DNA of 22,475 bases from a virus, in the IMG/VR virus record IMGVR_UViG_3300048823_000008, positions 1-22,475 of that record; one strand, written 5' to 3'. The notes beneath the pieces are model-generated. The model saw only the letters and a list, made by a program, of their open reading frames with translations, was not told the origin of the DNA and searched no databases. Both the position numbers and the translations under genes were made by a program. This document shows, in pieces, positions 15,397 through 22,331 of the stretch (its first letter is position 1; each line of letters opens with the position of its first letter).

Positions 15397-15779
15397 TAGT
15401 TACCCGCCATGCGTACGGCGATTGCCCACCAGTAGCCACGCGAAGCATAGTTGTGCGTTTTCATCACGCGATACTGTCCGCCCGGCGCAAGATCGTTCCC
15501 GGTCCAGATCACGATGTCGCTCGTCGCCGGTCCGGTCGAGCCTGCTGTGCGAGTGACGAATAGTGCATCCGTGCAATTGATCACGATGGCTTCATGAATG
15601 CGGTCGCCTTCCGGGAGTGCAGCGACTTCGCGAGGACTAGCGATGCTGATGACACCCATCTTGTTAAGCGTGGTGTATTTATCTACCCAGCCGCTAGGGC
15701 CGAACTGTCCGCCTTGCGAGCGCTGGACAGTGAACGGCTCATACGTGTCCTGATCGAGAACCGCATCGCTAAGATCCAT
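15396..15779 (-). CDS. Small neck protein, probable head-tail stopper (127 aa)
   Basis: The protein starts MDLSDAVLDQDTYEPFTVQRSQ and continues with a short beta-rich domain containing IASPREVAALPEGDRIHEAIVI, SDIVIWTGNDL and GGQYRVMKTHNYASRGYWWAIAVRM. The order (N-terminal DALxDxDTY/TVxR, then LPEGxR, then DxVxWxGxxYxV, then W) is that of small phage proteins usually found between the head-tail connector and the tail terminator, with a stopper-like beta-barrel. That placement holds here: gp10-like protein upstream, terminator-like protein downstream. Its stop overlaps the next start by one base (TAATG), so the two are coupled. No strong ribosome site precedes the ATG. The exact role (stopper versus other tail completion) is inference. 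Confidence 0.65.
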   Translation of the reverse strand: MDLSDAVLDQDTYEPFTVQRSQGGQFGPSGWVDKYTTLNKMGVISIASPREVAALPEGDRIHEAIVINCTDALFVTRTAGSTGPATSDIVIWTGNDLAPGGQYRVMKTHNYASRGYWWAIAVRMAGN

Positions 15780-15808
15780 AGGTTTTTATGATTTCCGCTC
15801 GTGCGGAA

Positions 15809-16399
15809 TTATTCGTTCGCCAGAACGTAGATGATGGACTTACGCATTTCATCGAACTGAATGAGAGGTTTCGCGGAGCCCTTGCGCCGGATCGTGCTCT
15901 GCGCATTTGGAGCCCAGCCATTGCGAGGATCATCGAACCATGCCCGCGCCCGATTCTGGCCTTCCATGCCAGCACGTCGCAGATCAGTGACGGCTGCATC
16001 GCGCTTACCGTCCAGCATGTCAATGCCGCACTGTTTCAACTCGCGCACGATCGCTTCCTGATTTTCCGGCGCTTCGATTGCCGGTTCGATCACCGGACGA
16101 GGTGGAATCTGGAAAGCCATGGAGCCTTTGCTTTGAACGTACAGATCGCGCGCAGCCTTATAGCTGATGCCGCGATTGATCATCGTCGCGCCCATGATCC
16201 GGCGCGCATCGAGCGAGCGCACCCCGTTGGTATTGAAGAATAGAATTTCTGAGTTCGTCACTTTTCTGCCGTGCTGACGGGCATTCCTGCTTTCAGGGAT
16301 GCCGACATAAACACGCATTTGCGACAAGTCGGAAATATTCTTCGCTGCTTTGACTGAACCATCCGTTATTGTTTTCAACGTCAGCTTTGGCTTGATCAT
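15809..16399 (-). CDS. HK97 gp10-like neck / tail-completion protein (196 aa)
   Basis: I use the ATG at 16399 (MIKPKLTLKTI). The frame extends up to an ATG at 16459, but those 20 extra residues overlap the small upstream ORF and look like shadow. The protein is basic and mostly helical. It contains MRVYVGIPES near residue 28, a central IPPRPVIEPAIEA segment and a C-terminal GWAPNAQSTIRRKGSAKPLI, followed by F-D-EMRKSIIYVL. The pattern PPRPFIRPAIE ... G ... PNAPSTIxRKGSxxPLIDTGxLRxSI is characteristic of the gp10-like/virion-morphogenesis family. These proteins sit at the head-tail interface or help complete tails. It is followed at 29 bases by another neck gene. Its presence argues for a headed phage, not a headless tail-like machine. 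Confidence 0.75.
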   Translation of the reverse strand: MIKPKLTLKTITDGSVKAAKNISDLSQMRVYVGIPESRNARQHGRKVTNSEILFFNTNGVRSLDARRIMGATMINRGISYKAARDLYVQSKGSMAFQIPPRPVIEPAIEAPENQEAIVRELKQCGIDMLDGKRDAAVTDLRRAGMEGQNRARAWFDDPRNGWAPNAQSTIRRKGSAKPLIQFDEMRKSIIYVLANE

Positions 16400-16401
16400 T
16401 T

Positions 16402-16536
16402 TTACAAACTCAAGAGCGTAAGCACTGGATAAACTGCGAACACTGAAGCCGTGGCGCACTGACCGTTGAAGGCGTTGTATTGAGCGAACGCCTGACCAGC
16501 GAGTAAGAGCAACAGCGCGATGCGGTAGGTTTTCAT
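16402..16536 (-). CDS. Small signal-peptide ORF (44 aa), possible gene remnant
   Basis: An ATG at 16536, nine bases after the stop of the 514-residue gene, opens a 44-codon frame ending in TAA at 16404-16402, two bases before the next ATG. Residues 1-18 (MKTYRIALLLLLAGQAFA) are a near-ideal Sec signal peptide, followed by QYNAFNGQCATASVFAV and a second hydrophobic end, VYPVLTLLSL. There is no lipobox cysteine at the cleavage site, so it is not an obvious lipoprotein or spanin. It may be a genuine small exported or membrane peptide. It may also be the surviving 5' end of another signal-peptide fibre gene whose body was lost, since the signal closely resembles those of its neighbours. No strong Shine-Dalgarno is visible. 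Confidence 0.5.
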   Translation of the reverse strand: MKTYRIALLLLLAGQAFAQYNAFNGQCATASVFAVYPVLTLLSL

Positions 16537-16545
16537 CTTAGCGGC

Positions 16546-18090
16546 TCATTGTATTACGAACGCTCCAATTTGTGATGCTGCTGCGCTTGTACCGGTACTC
16601 AGCTTTGCAGCAAACCCGCATCCAGCGGCAGATGGCGTCGGCCCTGTAGCTGTTTCGGTAGGAGCAGTGCCATTACTACTGTACGCATAAAACGCATTCG
16701 TGTGGACTAGCATACCAGTGGCTAGATAATTAACGGGACCACTTATTACAGCGGGTCCAGCACCGGAATATATTTGTAAGATGGCGTCGGTTCCAGTCGG
16801 ACTCGTCGCGGTCATGGTGTTTGTATTGGAGGGGGAATTGTTACCTGCGTGCGCCACGCTATCTACAGTTATCGGCCAATTAAACTCATGTAGAACCGCA
16901 GTCCAAGGCCCACTGTCTGGGTTACCACTACGAGTTGGTGTGATACAGTTGACGCCGCCCGCGCCGGATAGAATATAGTTTGCGCCTGCATCTTCCTGAT
17001 ACGAACTGCCCCCTAAATACCCAAATCCCTGACATGACGGGGAGGCTAGGTACGTATCAATCGCATTCGCAGAGGTACAAGCATTCGCAGATAGCGCGCA
17101 CGTCGTAGGGGACACGTTGCATCCGTATGCCGAGAACGTAATAGGAATGCCGTTTCCACTATCTTCATCGTTATTGTAAAGAATAACTTCCCCGTGCCCG
17201 GCTATCGTAGCGTGAACCTGAAAGCTGCCATAAAGCTGACTTCGCAGTAAACCAGTTTGTGTACCGCCAGTAGCAGAATAACCAGATGGGGTTATCTGCG
17301 CGAATAGGGGAGTTGAGGCAACGGTACGTAGCTCGACAGGCGCACCTAGCCAAGCGCCGGAAGTACTCAGGGTAGCTGAACACGTCACAGATCCGGGACT
17401 ACTGGCAGTAGTCGTAAGCAAGATTCCGTATGGAGAAACGGATAGAGCCAACGTTTGGATAGAGGTTCCAGAAACAGGTGTGAAAGTAGTTCCATTAGCG
17501 GCAACAAATGCGCATCCCATTACATCGTTCGCGTCGTCTAGCGTAAGCGTCATAGATGCGGTTGAGCCTGTACCGCTGCATCCGTTCGCTATCTTCGTAC
17601 CGGACCCACAACTGGTGATCGTCGGCAGATTGTTGACCGACAGGACGCCGGAAAATTCTGCCAGGATTCCGCCCATTTTGAGGTTCCAAACACCCGCGCA
17701 CCCATAAGGAGAAGATGTAGAAGTAGCCGTAGCCGTGAACAGTCCTAGCGCGAAGCTTCCCGCTGAAATCTGTGATGCCGGGAAAGCTGTCGTGTTGTCA
17801 GACCCCAGACAATAGGGGAAGTTACCGGGTACGGCCACGGTCGAGGCAAACATGACCGTGTTACCAGAAGTTGCCGTGTAGGTAAACGGCATGGTGTTAC
17901 CGGAACCCGTTATCACCGTAGCGCCGGGTGCAGTCGTCGAGCCGACATAAGTTATCTGTCCGGAGCAAACGCTGATACCGATAAACAACGCGAGAATGTT
18001 CCACGACCACGTTATCCACGACGGTGCGAGATGAATTAGCGTTTTGATGCTCCCAGACTTGAAGTCTGGGATTCCAGATGTCTGCATCAT
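16546..18090 (-). CDS. Unrecognised secreted virion or surface protein (514 aa)
   Basis: The ATG at 18090 overlaps the preceding TGA (ATGA) and is preferred over an in-frame ATG at 18156 that lies inside the upstream gene. Residues 1-30 are unusual. They include IPDFKSGSIK, encoded by the palindrome cluster, and a tryptophan-rich stretch. Residues 31-44 (NILALFIGISVCSG) are a hydrophobic segment followed by a plausible signal-peptidase site, so the original start may have been further in. The rest is low in charge, rich in G, S, T and C, and looks all-beta, with segments such as SGNTVMFASTVAVPGNF, MTLTLDDANDVMGCAF and VLHEFNWPITVDS. I do not recognise a domain with confidence. Its position between fibre-like genes and its style suggest an exported adhesin or fibre accessory, but that is inference. 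Confidence 0.7.
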   Translation of the reverse strand: MMQTSGIPDFKSGSIKTLIHLAPSWITWSWNILALFIGISVCSGQITYVGSTTAPGATVITGSGNTMPFTYTATSGNTVMFASTVAVPGNFPYCLGSDNTTAFPASQISAGSFALGLFTATATSTSSPYGCAGVWNLKMGGILAEFSGVLSVNNLPTITSCGSGTKIANGCSGTGSTASMTLTLDDANDVMGCAFVAANGTTFTPVSGTSIQTLALSVSPYGILLTTTASSPGSVTCSATLSTSGAWLGAPVELRTVASTPLFAQITPSGYSATGGTQTGLLRSQLYGSFQVHATIAGHGEVILYNNDEDSGNGIPITFSAYGCNVSPTTCALSANACTSANAIDTYLASPSCQGFGYLGGSSYQEDAGANYILSGAGGVNCITPTRSGNPDSGPWTAVLHEFNWPITVDSVAHAGNNSPSNTNTMTATSPTGTDAILQIYSGAGPAVISGPVNYLATGMLVHTNAFYAYSSNGTAPTETATGPTPSAAGCGFAAKLSTGTSAAASQIGAFVIQ

Positions 18091-18098
18091 ATGCAGAC
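18052..18098. repeat. Cluster of tight palindromes at a gene junction
   Basis: Two perfect inverted repeats lie 9 bases apart. Positions 18052-18060 (CCCAGACTT) pair with 18062-18070 around one central base. Positions 18080-18087 (GTCTGCAT) pair with 18091-18098 around three bases. In addition, CCAGA at 18053-18057 can pair with the TCTGG at 18065-18069, and GATGC just left of the first repeat (about 18046-18050) can pair with GCATC inside the second, so several alternative cruciforms are possible. The cluster spans the stop of the beta-helix gene and the ATGA start of the next gene. It looks like a REP-like element or a recombination scar. It is too compact and too far from a T-run to be a convincing terminator. 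Confidence 0.6.
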
Positions 18099-19217
18099 CT
18101 CGATCGTCGCCGTACTGCCACCGCTGAATGTCCCGATATTGATGCCTTGAGGACATGCCTGCTCGACGTTGTTCTCAAAAGTCATCGCAGCGCCCTGTTG
18201 CTGGATCGACCATCCAACGGTCGAGTCCATGAAGTTCGGGCAAACGAGAGTGTTGTTGTAAACCTGAGTTACGCCACTCAAGCCAGAGAAGATTCCTACC
18301 CAGCCATTAGCATTTACTCCATCTGCTTGCGAGGCGTCAAAGACGTTATTCCAGATATAGGTGTTACTGGCGTTCGACATGGAGGGAGAACCTTGCTCCA
18401 TGAACAAGAACCCAGACGAGCACGCCCCTGAAAGCGTCCCATGAAACCAATTGTTATAGATATAGACGCCGTTCATCGTGGAACCCGACACGCCATAGGT
18501 ATGCAGCCCGTCAAGGTGATAAACGCATCCACTCGTCTCCCAATTCAGGTTCGACCCGAATTGGTTGTCGTGCATGATGAGGCACGGAGCCGTACAGGAA
18601 ACGGCGCTTCCGGTCGCATAAGCCGCCGCGTGATCCCAGTTATAGATGTAATTATTGAAAATCTGCGCGTTCGTGTCTCCCGACCCGTAATTGGTGTAGA
18701 GGCACCAGCCACAGTCGTGAATTGTGTTCCCTGACATCGTAATGTTCTGGCCACCATAGACGATGGCATTCATCTGTGTAGCCGTTCCGCCGAGCGGCGA
18801 ACTGTAGTTCTGAATCGCGACGTAGATGTTCGCGATGGCTAGATTTTCAATGATGCAATTCGTGCAGGTTGCTGCATATACCCCAATCGAGATGTGCTGA
18901 TTGGCTAGCCCGTCTCCGTTCGCCGTGTTCTCGATAGTTCCAGTGTTTTCCCCGTTGATCGTGACGTTACTTAGTCCGCTGTGCGGAGTAATCAGTGTCG
19001 ATCCTGCCGATTGCGTAGCGAACGAGGAAGACGGGCAAAGCCAAGCAATATCGCCAGCGCTCAATGTCGTCGAGTTGAATGTGGCTGGAGTTATCGCTGT
19101 TTGACCGTTGCAGGCAGTGCCACCTGTGAATGTTCCCGCCGTAGCCGCGATGTAGCGTGTAGTCGCGAGCAGTGGCGAACACAACGCGAGAAGGCAAATC
19201 AATAATAAGCGTTTCAA
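18087..19217 (-). CDS. Secreted right-handed beta-helix protein, probably C-terminally truncated (376 aa)
   Basis: The start is TTG at 19217, overlapping the previous TGA as TTGA. This start gives a strong Sec signal peptide (MKRLLLICLLALCSPLLA, then TTRYIAATAG). The mature protein has the fold signature of pectate-lyase-like beta-helices: repeated short strands with NNxI/IxNN-type turns (INGENTGTIEN, NCIIENLAI, NITMSGNTIHDC, AQIFNNYIYNW, VYIYNNWFHG, NTYIWNNVFDA, TQVYNNTLV, MTFENNVEQ). About 13 cysteines occur after the signal, several in close pairs (TCTNC, DCGWC, SCTAPC), which suits disulfide formation after export. It stops abruptly at ATIEVCI, inside what should be another coil and without the usual YD/GAxE closing motif. 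The stop falls in a cluster of tight palindromes. Substrate is unknown; I see no catalytic motif I can assign. Confidence 0.78.
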   Translation of the reverse strand: MKRLLLICLLALCSPLLATTRYIAATAGTFTGGTACNGQTAITPATFNSTTLSAGDIAWLCPSSSFATQSAGSTLITPHSGLSNVTINGENTGTIENTANGDGLANQHISIGVYAATCTNCIIENLAIANIYVAIQNYSSPLGGTATQMNAIVYGGQNITMSGNTIHDCGWCLYTNYGSGDTNAQIFNNYIYNWDHAAAYATGSAVSCTAPCLIMHDNQFGSNLNWETSGCVYHLDGLHTYGVSGSTMNGVYIYNNWFHGTLSGACSSGFLFMEQGSPSMSNASNTYIWNNVFDASQADGVNANGWVGIFSGLSGVTQVYNNTLVCPNFMDSTVGWSIQQQGAAMTFENNVEQACPQGINIGTFSGGSTATIEVCI

Positions 19218-21352
19218 AACGAGAACACCCCGCCAGTGGTCTGAATGATGGCTTGCTCGAATGCTCCCGGCGAACCGTAGCCAATGTTGTTTCGGATTTG
19301 ACCGGAGATGTCGTAGGGCAGAACATTCGTTCCGGATGGGAAGAAGTTGATCGCCGGAGAACTTGACAGGAGATGATAATCCCCACCGCCAGTATTGCCG
19401 TTGGTGCCGTCGTAGGCTTGGCGATTCTTGTATCGGGGGAGGTTGATTGTCGTATTCACGTTGCAGGCCACTGGTTGTCCGCCAGTGAGAGTCGTGTCGT
19501 AGGTGTAGACTCCGGTGAACTCAGGGCAGAAGGTTCCAGTCGCCGGCCATCCGGTTGTCCCGCCGCTCGCCTCTACATAGAAGTTCGATCGCATCCCGGC
19601 ATTGTAGAGACATGCCCATGCTCCTACGCGAGCGCCGCTGGCTGTCGGCCCAGCATACGTGTCCGTCTTGGTTGCACGCTGGTCCATGATGTTGCCGATG
19701 TAGCCATGTGTCTGACGGAAGGCGATTTGGTTGGTCACGTTTTGGCCCGAGTTATAGCACCAATTCATGCGCGATCCGAGAATGTCGTTGTCCCAAAGCA
19801 TTACGTTGTTGACCGGGGTAACGTTATCTGTATCGTCAGCCGAGTTGATAATGATCGGATTCGTAATCGACGTGTAATCGTTCTCGAAAACGTTTTGTAC
19901 GACGGCGATCCCGATTGGATTGGAGTTTGTCTCGCCTACGCTGACGGCATTGTTGGACGACTGGTTGGCGAAGTACAGAGTATTGAACGCAAAGATCGGC
20001 ATCGTCGATGTCGGGTTGCCTTGCGAGGCATAGCCATCGGAGAATGCGACGTTCGTATTCGACTTGACCGTATTGCCGACAACGGTATAGATGTTCGATC
20101 CCGTTCCCGATCCGCCTGCGACGGTAGTTACGTCATTGCCACGGATGAGATAGTAACCAGCGTTGGTTGTCGAGAATGCACGGAGGCCATTGCTCGCCAA
20201 AGTGCTCGGAATCACGCAGTCGGTGATATAGATCACCGTGACTTGAAAGACTGGAGCCGTGCCACCAGACGACAAAGAACAACTATCCAGCCACAGATAT
20301 GTGATGTTGTTGAAGACACTGGTTGGTCCTGTAGCAACCAAAGTGGTGATGTTCTGTAAATGTAAAGGGGTGCCGCAGTTCGTCGATCCGGACGTACAGC
20401 GCGTTCCAAACCCTTGCTGGTCGGACCCGTTCTGCTGGTCAATGACAACCTGAGCTTGCGTCACGCCAGTTGCGGGAGTGAGAGTCGCCCAGCATTTCCC
20501 GGTCGTATTAGAATCAGCCGCCGTCGATCCCATCCAGTTGTAATAGCCTTGCGCCAAGAATAAAGTTCCGCAAGCATCGTTGTGAGTTGGCGTCGATGAA
20601 GCATTATTGAATGCCGCCATCTTAATGAGTGCGCCGTTGATCGACGCACAGGGGGAAGCTGGTTGTCCGGCCGACAACGCCGCAGCGCACGAGTTGGAAT
20701 CCGATCCCACGGCCACAGGAGACGCGGTCGGCGTATAGACGCCACTCGTTGTTTGATCTACCCACGTATTTGAGCTATTCGCGGTCCCGCTCACGATTTG
20801 CCCGATGTGCATCGTCGTCGATCCTGTGGGTGAGTTAATCAAGTAGGCTGTGGCATTCGATGTTCCTTGAATTACCTTATGCCCAGAGGCCAGAGTACCG
20901 CTCGTCACTGACCCCGTAACATTTAGTGACCCGTCAACGTACCCCGCTGCCGCATAAGCATTGGTCGAGTCGTAGAGATAGTACTGCGGCGAATATAATG
21001 GCGAAGGCTGCGGATTCACCAAAGAGGGTGCAGCAGTTGGCGTATATGTGGCTCCGCTCGTTTGCCCAGTCCAGATGTTCGATGAGTTCGCCGCCGATGT
21101 CTGGCTGATGATTGAGCCGATGACCATGCTGGCTGATGCGGTTGGAAGATTATCCAAGTACGCGAGCACGTTCGTCGTTGCCTGCTTAACCTGCTCATTC
21201 GCTTGGAAGGTGCCAGTCGCAACTATCCATGACAGCGGTTTCGTCGCCAATCCACGGATATGCGCGATAGCAAAGCGTGAGCTGGTCGTGGTTCGTGAAC
21301 GTGGATGTTGAGACGCTGCCGACATATTCGATGACCGGAACTTGATCCGCAA
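19214..21352 (-). CDS. Beta-helix fibre-like protein, 3' part of the frame-broken gene
   Basis: This frame is open from 21352, but its first 43 or so residues are arginine-rich shadow sequence under the previous ORF. Convincing protein begins at about 21220 with ATGTFQANEQVKQ. Two copies of a module of about 60 residues follow (21220-21026 and 20905-20717), each ending in TYTPTA or VYTPTA, joined by a linker with PLYSPQYYLYDSTNAYAAAGY. After them comes a long region with alternating hydrophobic strands, N- and G-rich turns and NNI/NVFEND patterns, typical of right-handed parallel beta-helix (pectate-lyase-like) proteins. The C-terminus has SSSPAINF, LPYDISGQIR and GSPGAFEQ, the usual closing motif of such proteins. 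No start codon with a convincing ribosome site lies at the module start, so the piece probably belongs to the upstream ORF. The cause could be a mutation, an assembly error or recoding. Likely role: receptor binding or polysaccharide contact. Confidence 0.72.
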   Translation of the reverse strand: MRIKFRSSNMSAASQHPRSRTTTSSRFAIAHIRGLATKPLSWIVATGTFQANEQVKQATTNVLAYLDNLPTASASMVIGSIISQTSAANSSNIWTGQTSGATYTPTAAPSLVNPQPSPLYSPQYYLYDSTNAYAAAGYVDGSLNVTGSVTSGTLASGHKVIQGTSNATAYLINSPTGSTTMHIGQIVSGTANSSNTWVDQTTSGVYTPTASPVAVGSDSNSCAAALSAGQPASPCASINGALIKMAAFNNASSTPTHNDACGTLFLAQGYYNWMGSTAADSNTTGKCWATLTPATGVTQAQVVIDQQNGSDQQGFGTRCTSGSTNCGTPLHLQNITTLVATGPTSVFNNITYLWLDSCSLSSGGTAPVFQVTVIYITDCVIPSTLASNGLRAFSTTNAGYYLIRGNDVTTVAGGSGTGSNIYTVVGNTVKSNTNVAFSDGYASQGNPTSTMPIFAFNTLYFANQSSNNAVSVGETNSNPIGIAVVQNVFENDYTSITNPIIINSADDTDNVTPVNNVMLWDNDILGSRMNWCYNSGQNVTNQIAFRQTHGYIGNIMDQRATKTDTYAGPTASGARVGAWACLYNAGMRSNFYVEASGGTTGWPATGTFCPEFTGVYTYDTTLTGGQPVACNVNTTINLPRYKNRQAYDGTNGNTGGGDYHLLSSSPAINFFPSGTNVLPYDISGQIRNNIGYGSPGAFEQAIIQTTGGVFSF
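20717..21220 (-). repeat. Two-copy protein module (about 60 aa each) in the beta-helix fibre
   Basis: Copy A (21220-21026) and copy B (20905-20717) share the pattern GT(F/L)-x-(A/S)(N/G)xx(V/K)-x-Q-x-T(T/S)N-x-(L/T)AYL-x-N-x-PT-(G/A)S, then M-x-IG-x-I-(I/V)S, then NSSN-(I/T)W and finally YTPTA. They are separated by about 40 residues. The frame change that breaks this gene lies at the upstream edge of copy A. This fits an out-of-frame module insertion or duplication, though the order of events is inference. The copies are diverged at DNA level, so they are not a recent simple duplication. Confidence 0.7.
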
Positions 21353-22331
21353 CCTTCGCTTGCCCGCCGATAGATTCGTCCCATGTGGGAACTCCGATAG
21401 TTGAGGTCGCTACGTTGTTGTGTGCATCCTGCCCAGAGAAGATCACGCAGGCAATCGGGAGTTCGTTGAGCGGAAGTTGCGAGAATCCCGTCCCGCGCAC
21501 ATTGACTGTGCTGCCTGTTACAAGTTGCCAGCCGGGATAGGTCCAGTTAAACAGCGTTCTAGCGTTGGAATAGGTGAGCGTCGAATTGTTTGTGACCGAT
21601 GTTCCCGCCGAGACAGTTCCAACCGTATTACTGGAACCATCCGTATAGAAACTGTTTACAACCTGATAAGTGACCGTTTCTCCGGCAAAGATGGCGACCA
21701 TCCCATTACTGCCGAGGGAGAGTCGGAAGGTAGTCGTCCCGCCGTTGCTTACCGTGTCATTCGTCGTCGCATTCGGATAAGGATCACGAAGGGTATGCGT
21801 GGCCCAGAGGGTGCGCGTGTAGGTAGTCGTCGCGCCGCATGTGCCGCCGTTAACCGTTCCTTTATACCCAGTTGAGGTAACCGTAACGATCACAGAAGGG
21901 CTGGAAGGAACGTTGTTGGTTGACTGAGTGAATCCGAAGTTTCCGAATGTTCCGCCAGTCGCAATCGTGGGCACGTCGATTTCGAGCACCCAGCCATTGC
22001 AAGCCTGAGTCGCATAGCAGGCTGACGAAAGGACGGTGTAGGACTGTGCTGTTGCCGGAGTGCATGTTGGAGTTGATGCTACGGTCACAATCGTTGTGCT
22101 AGTGAACGCCGTAATCGTGCAAACCTGTCCGTTAAAGATCACGCCTTCCTGCACCATGCCGGAAGAGAAACAGCCGACGGTGGAAGTCAGCGTCGTACTT
22201 GCAAGTGTGGCTGTTCCGCTGCATGGAGCCGTGACCGTAGAAACGCCCATGATTCGGGCAGCGGTCGGAGTGTAGACTGTGGCACTCGCCGCCGCGCAAA
22301 GCAGCACTAAGATTGTCAGGATTCGGATCAT
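21195..22331 (-). CDS. Secreted fibre-like protein, 5' part of a frame-broken gene (378 aa)
   Basis: The ATG at 22331 is preferred over an upstream in-frame ATG at 22382. It overlaps the previous stop (ATGA) and gives a textbook Sec signal peptide: basic MIR, a leucine-rich core, then AAASA before TVYTPTAARIMG. The mature part is rich in threonine, serine and cysteine with beta-repeat character and contains a FNGQVCTITAF module. Near the end comes CYRAYPWIGDETAVMDS, a segment I associate with large fibre or adhesin proteins of environmental phages, and such proteins normally continue for hundreds of residues. Here the frame stops 8 residues later at 21197, in sequence that does not look like protein. 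The credible continuation (TGTFQANEQVKQ onward) lies in another frame starting at about 21220. This is probably the first third of one gene with the ORF ending at 19214. Enzymatic activity is unknown. Confidence 0.75.
   Translation of the reverse strand: MIRILTILVLLCAAASATVYTPTAARIMGVSTVTAPCSGTATLASTTLTSTVGCFSSGMVQEGVIFNGQVCTITAFTSTTIVTVASTPTCTPATAQSYTVLSSACYATQACNGWVLEIDVPTIATGGTFGNFGFTQSTNNVPSSPSVIVTVTSTGYKGTVNGGTCGATTTYTRTLWATHTLRDPYPNATTNDTVSNGGTTTFRLSLGSNGMVAIFAGETVTYQVVNSFYTDGSSNTVGTVSAGTSVTNNSTLTYSNARTLFNWTYPGWQLVTGSTVNVRGTGFSQLPLNELPIACVIFSGQDAHNNVATSTIGVPTWDESIGGQAKVADQVPVIEYVGSVSTSTFTNHDQLTLCYRAYPWIGDETAVMDSCDWHLPSE

Noticed and set aside
3997-16399. Interpretation as a headless tailocin or extracellular contractile injection system
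   Set aside because: No AAA+ ATPase or effector genes are visible. The gp10-like, stopper-like and terminator-like neck proteins point to a tail made for a capsid. This rests on the window only, since head genes are outside it.
18052-18098. Transcription terminator between the two secreted-protein genes
   Set aside because: The stems are 8-9 pairs with 1-3 base loops, lie inside coding sequence across an ATGA overlap, and no U-run follows.
19373-20359. 328-residue ORF on the plus strand, opposite the beta-helix fibre
   Set aside because: Arginine-, serine- and valine-rich composition without domain pattern. It lies fully antisense to a strand with clear beta-helix protein and gene-end motifs. 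It arises because the minus-strand codons avoid certain triplets.
21195-21352. Programmed ribosomal frameshift joining the two parts of the right-end fibre gene
   Set aside because: No slippery heptamer in the correct phase and no recognisable +1 shift context was found at the switch point. Mutation, module insertion or sequence error is simpler.
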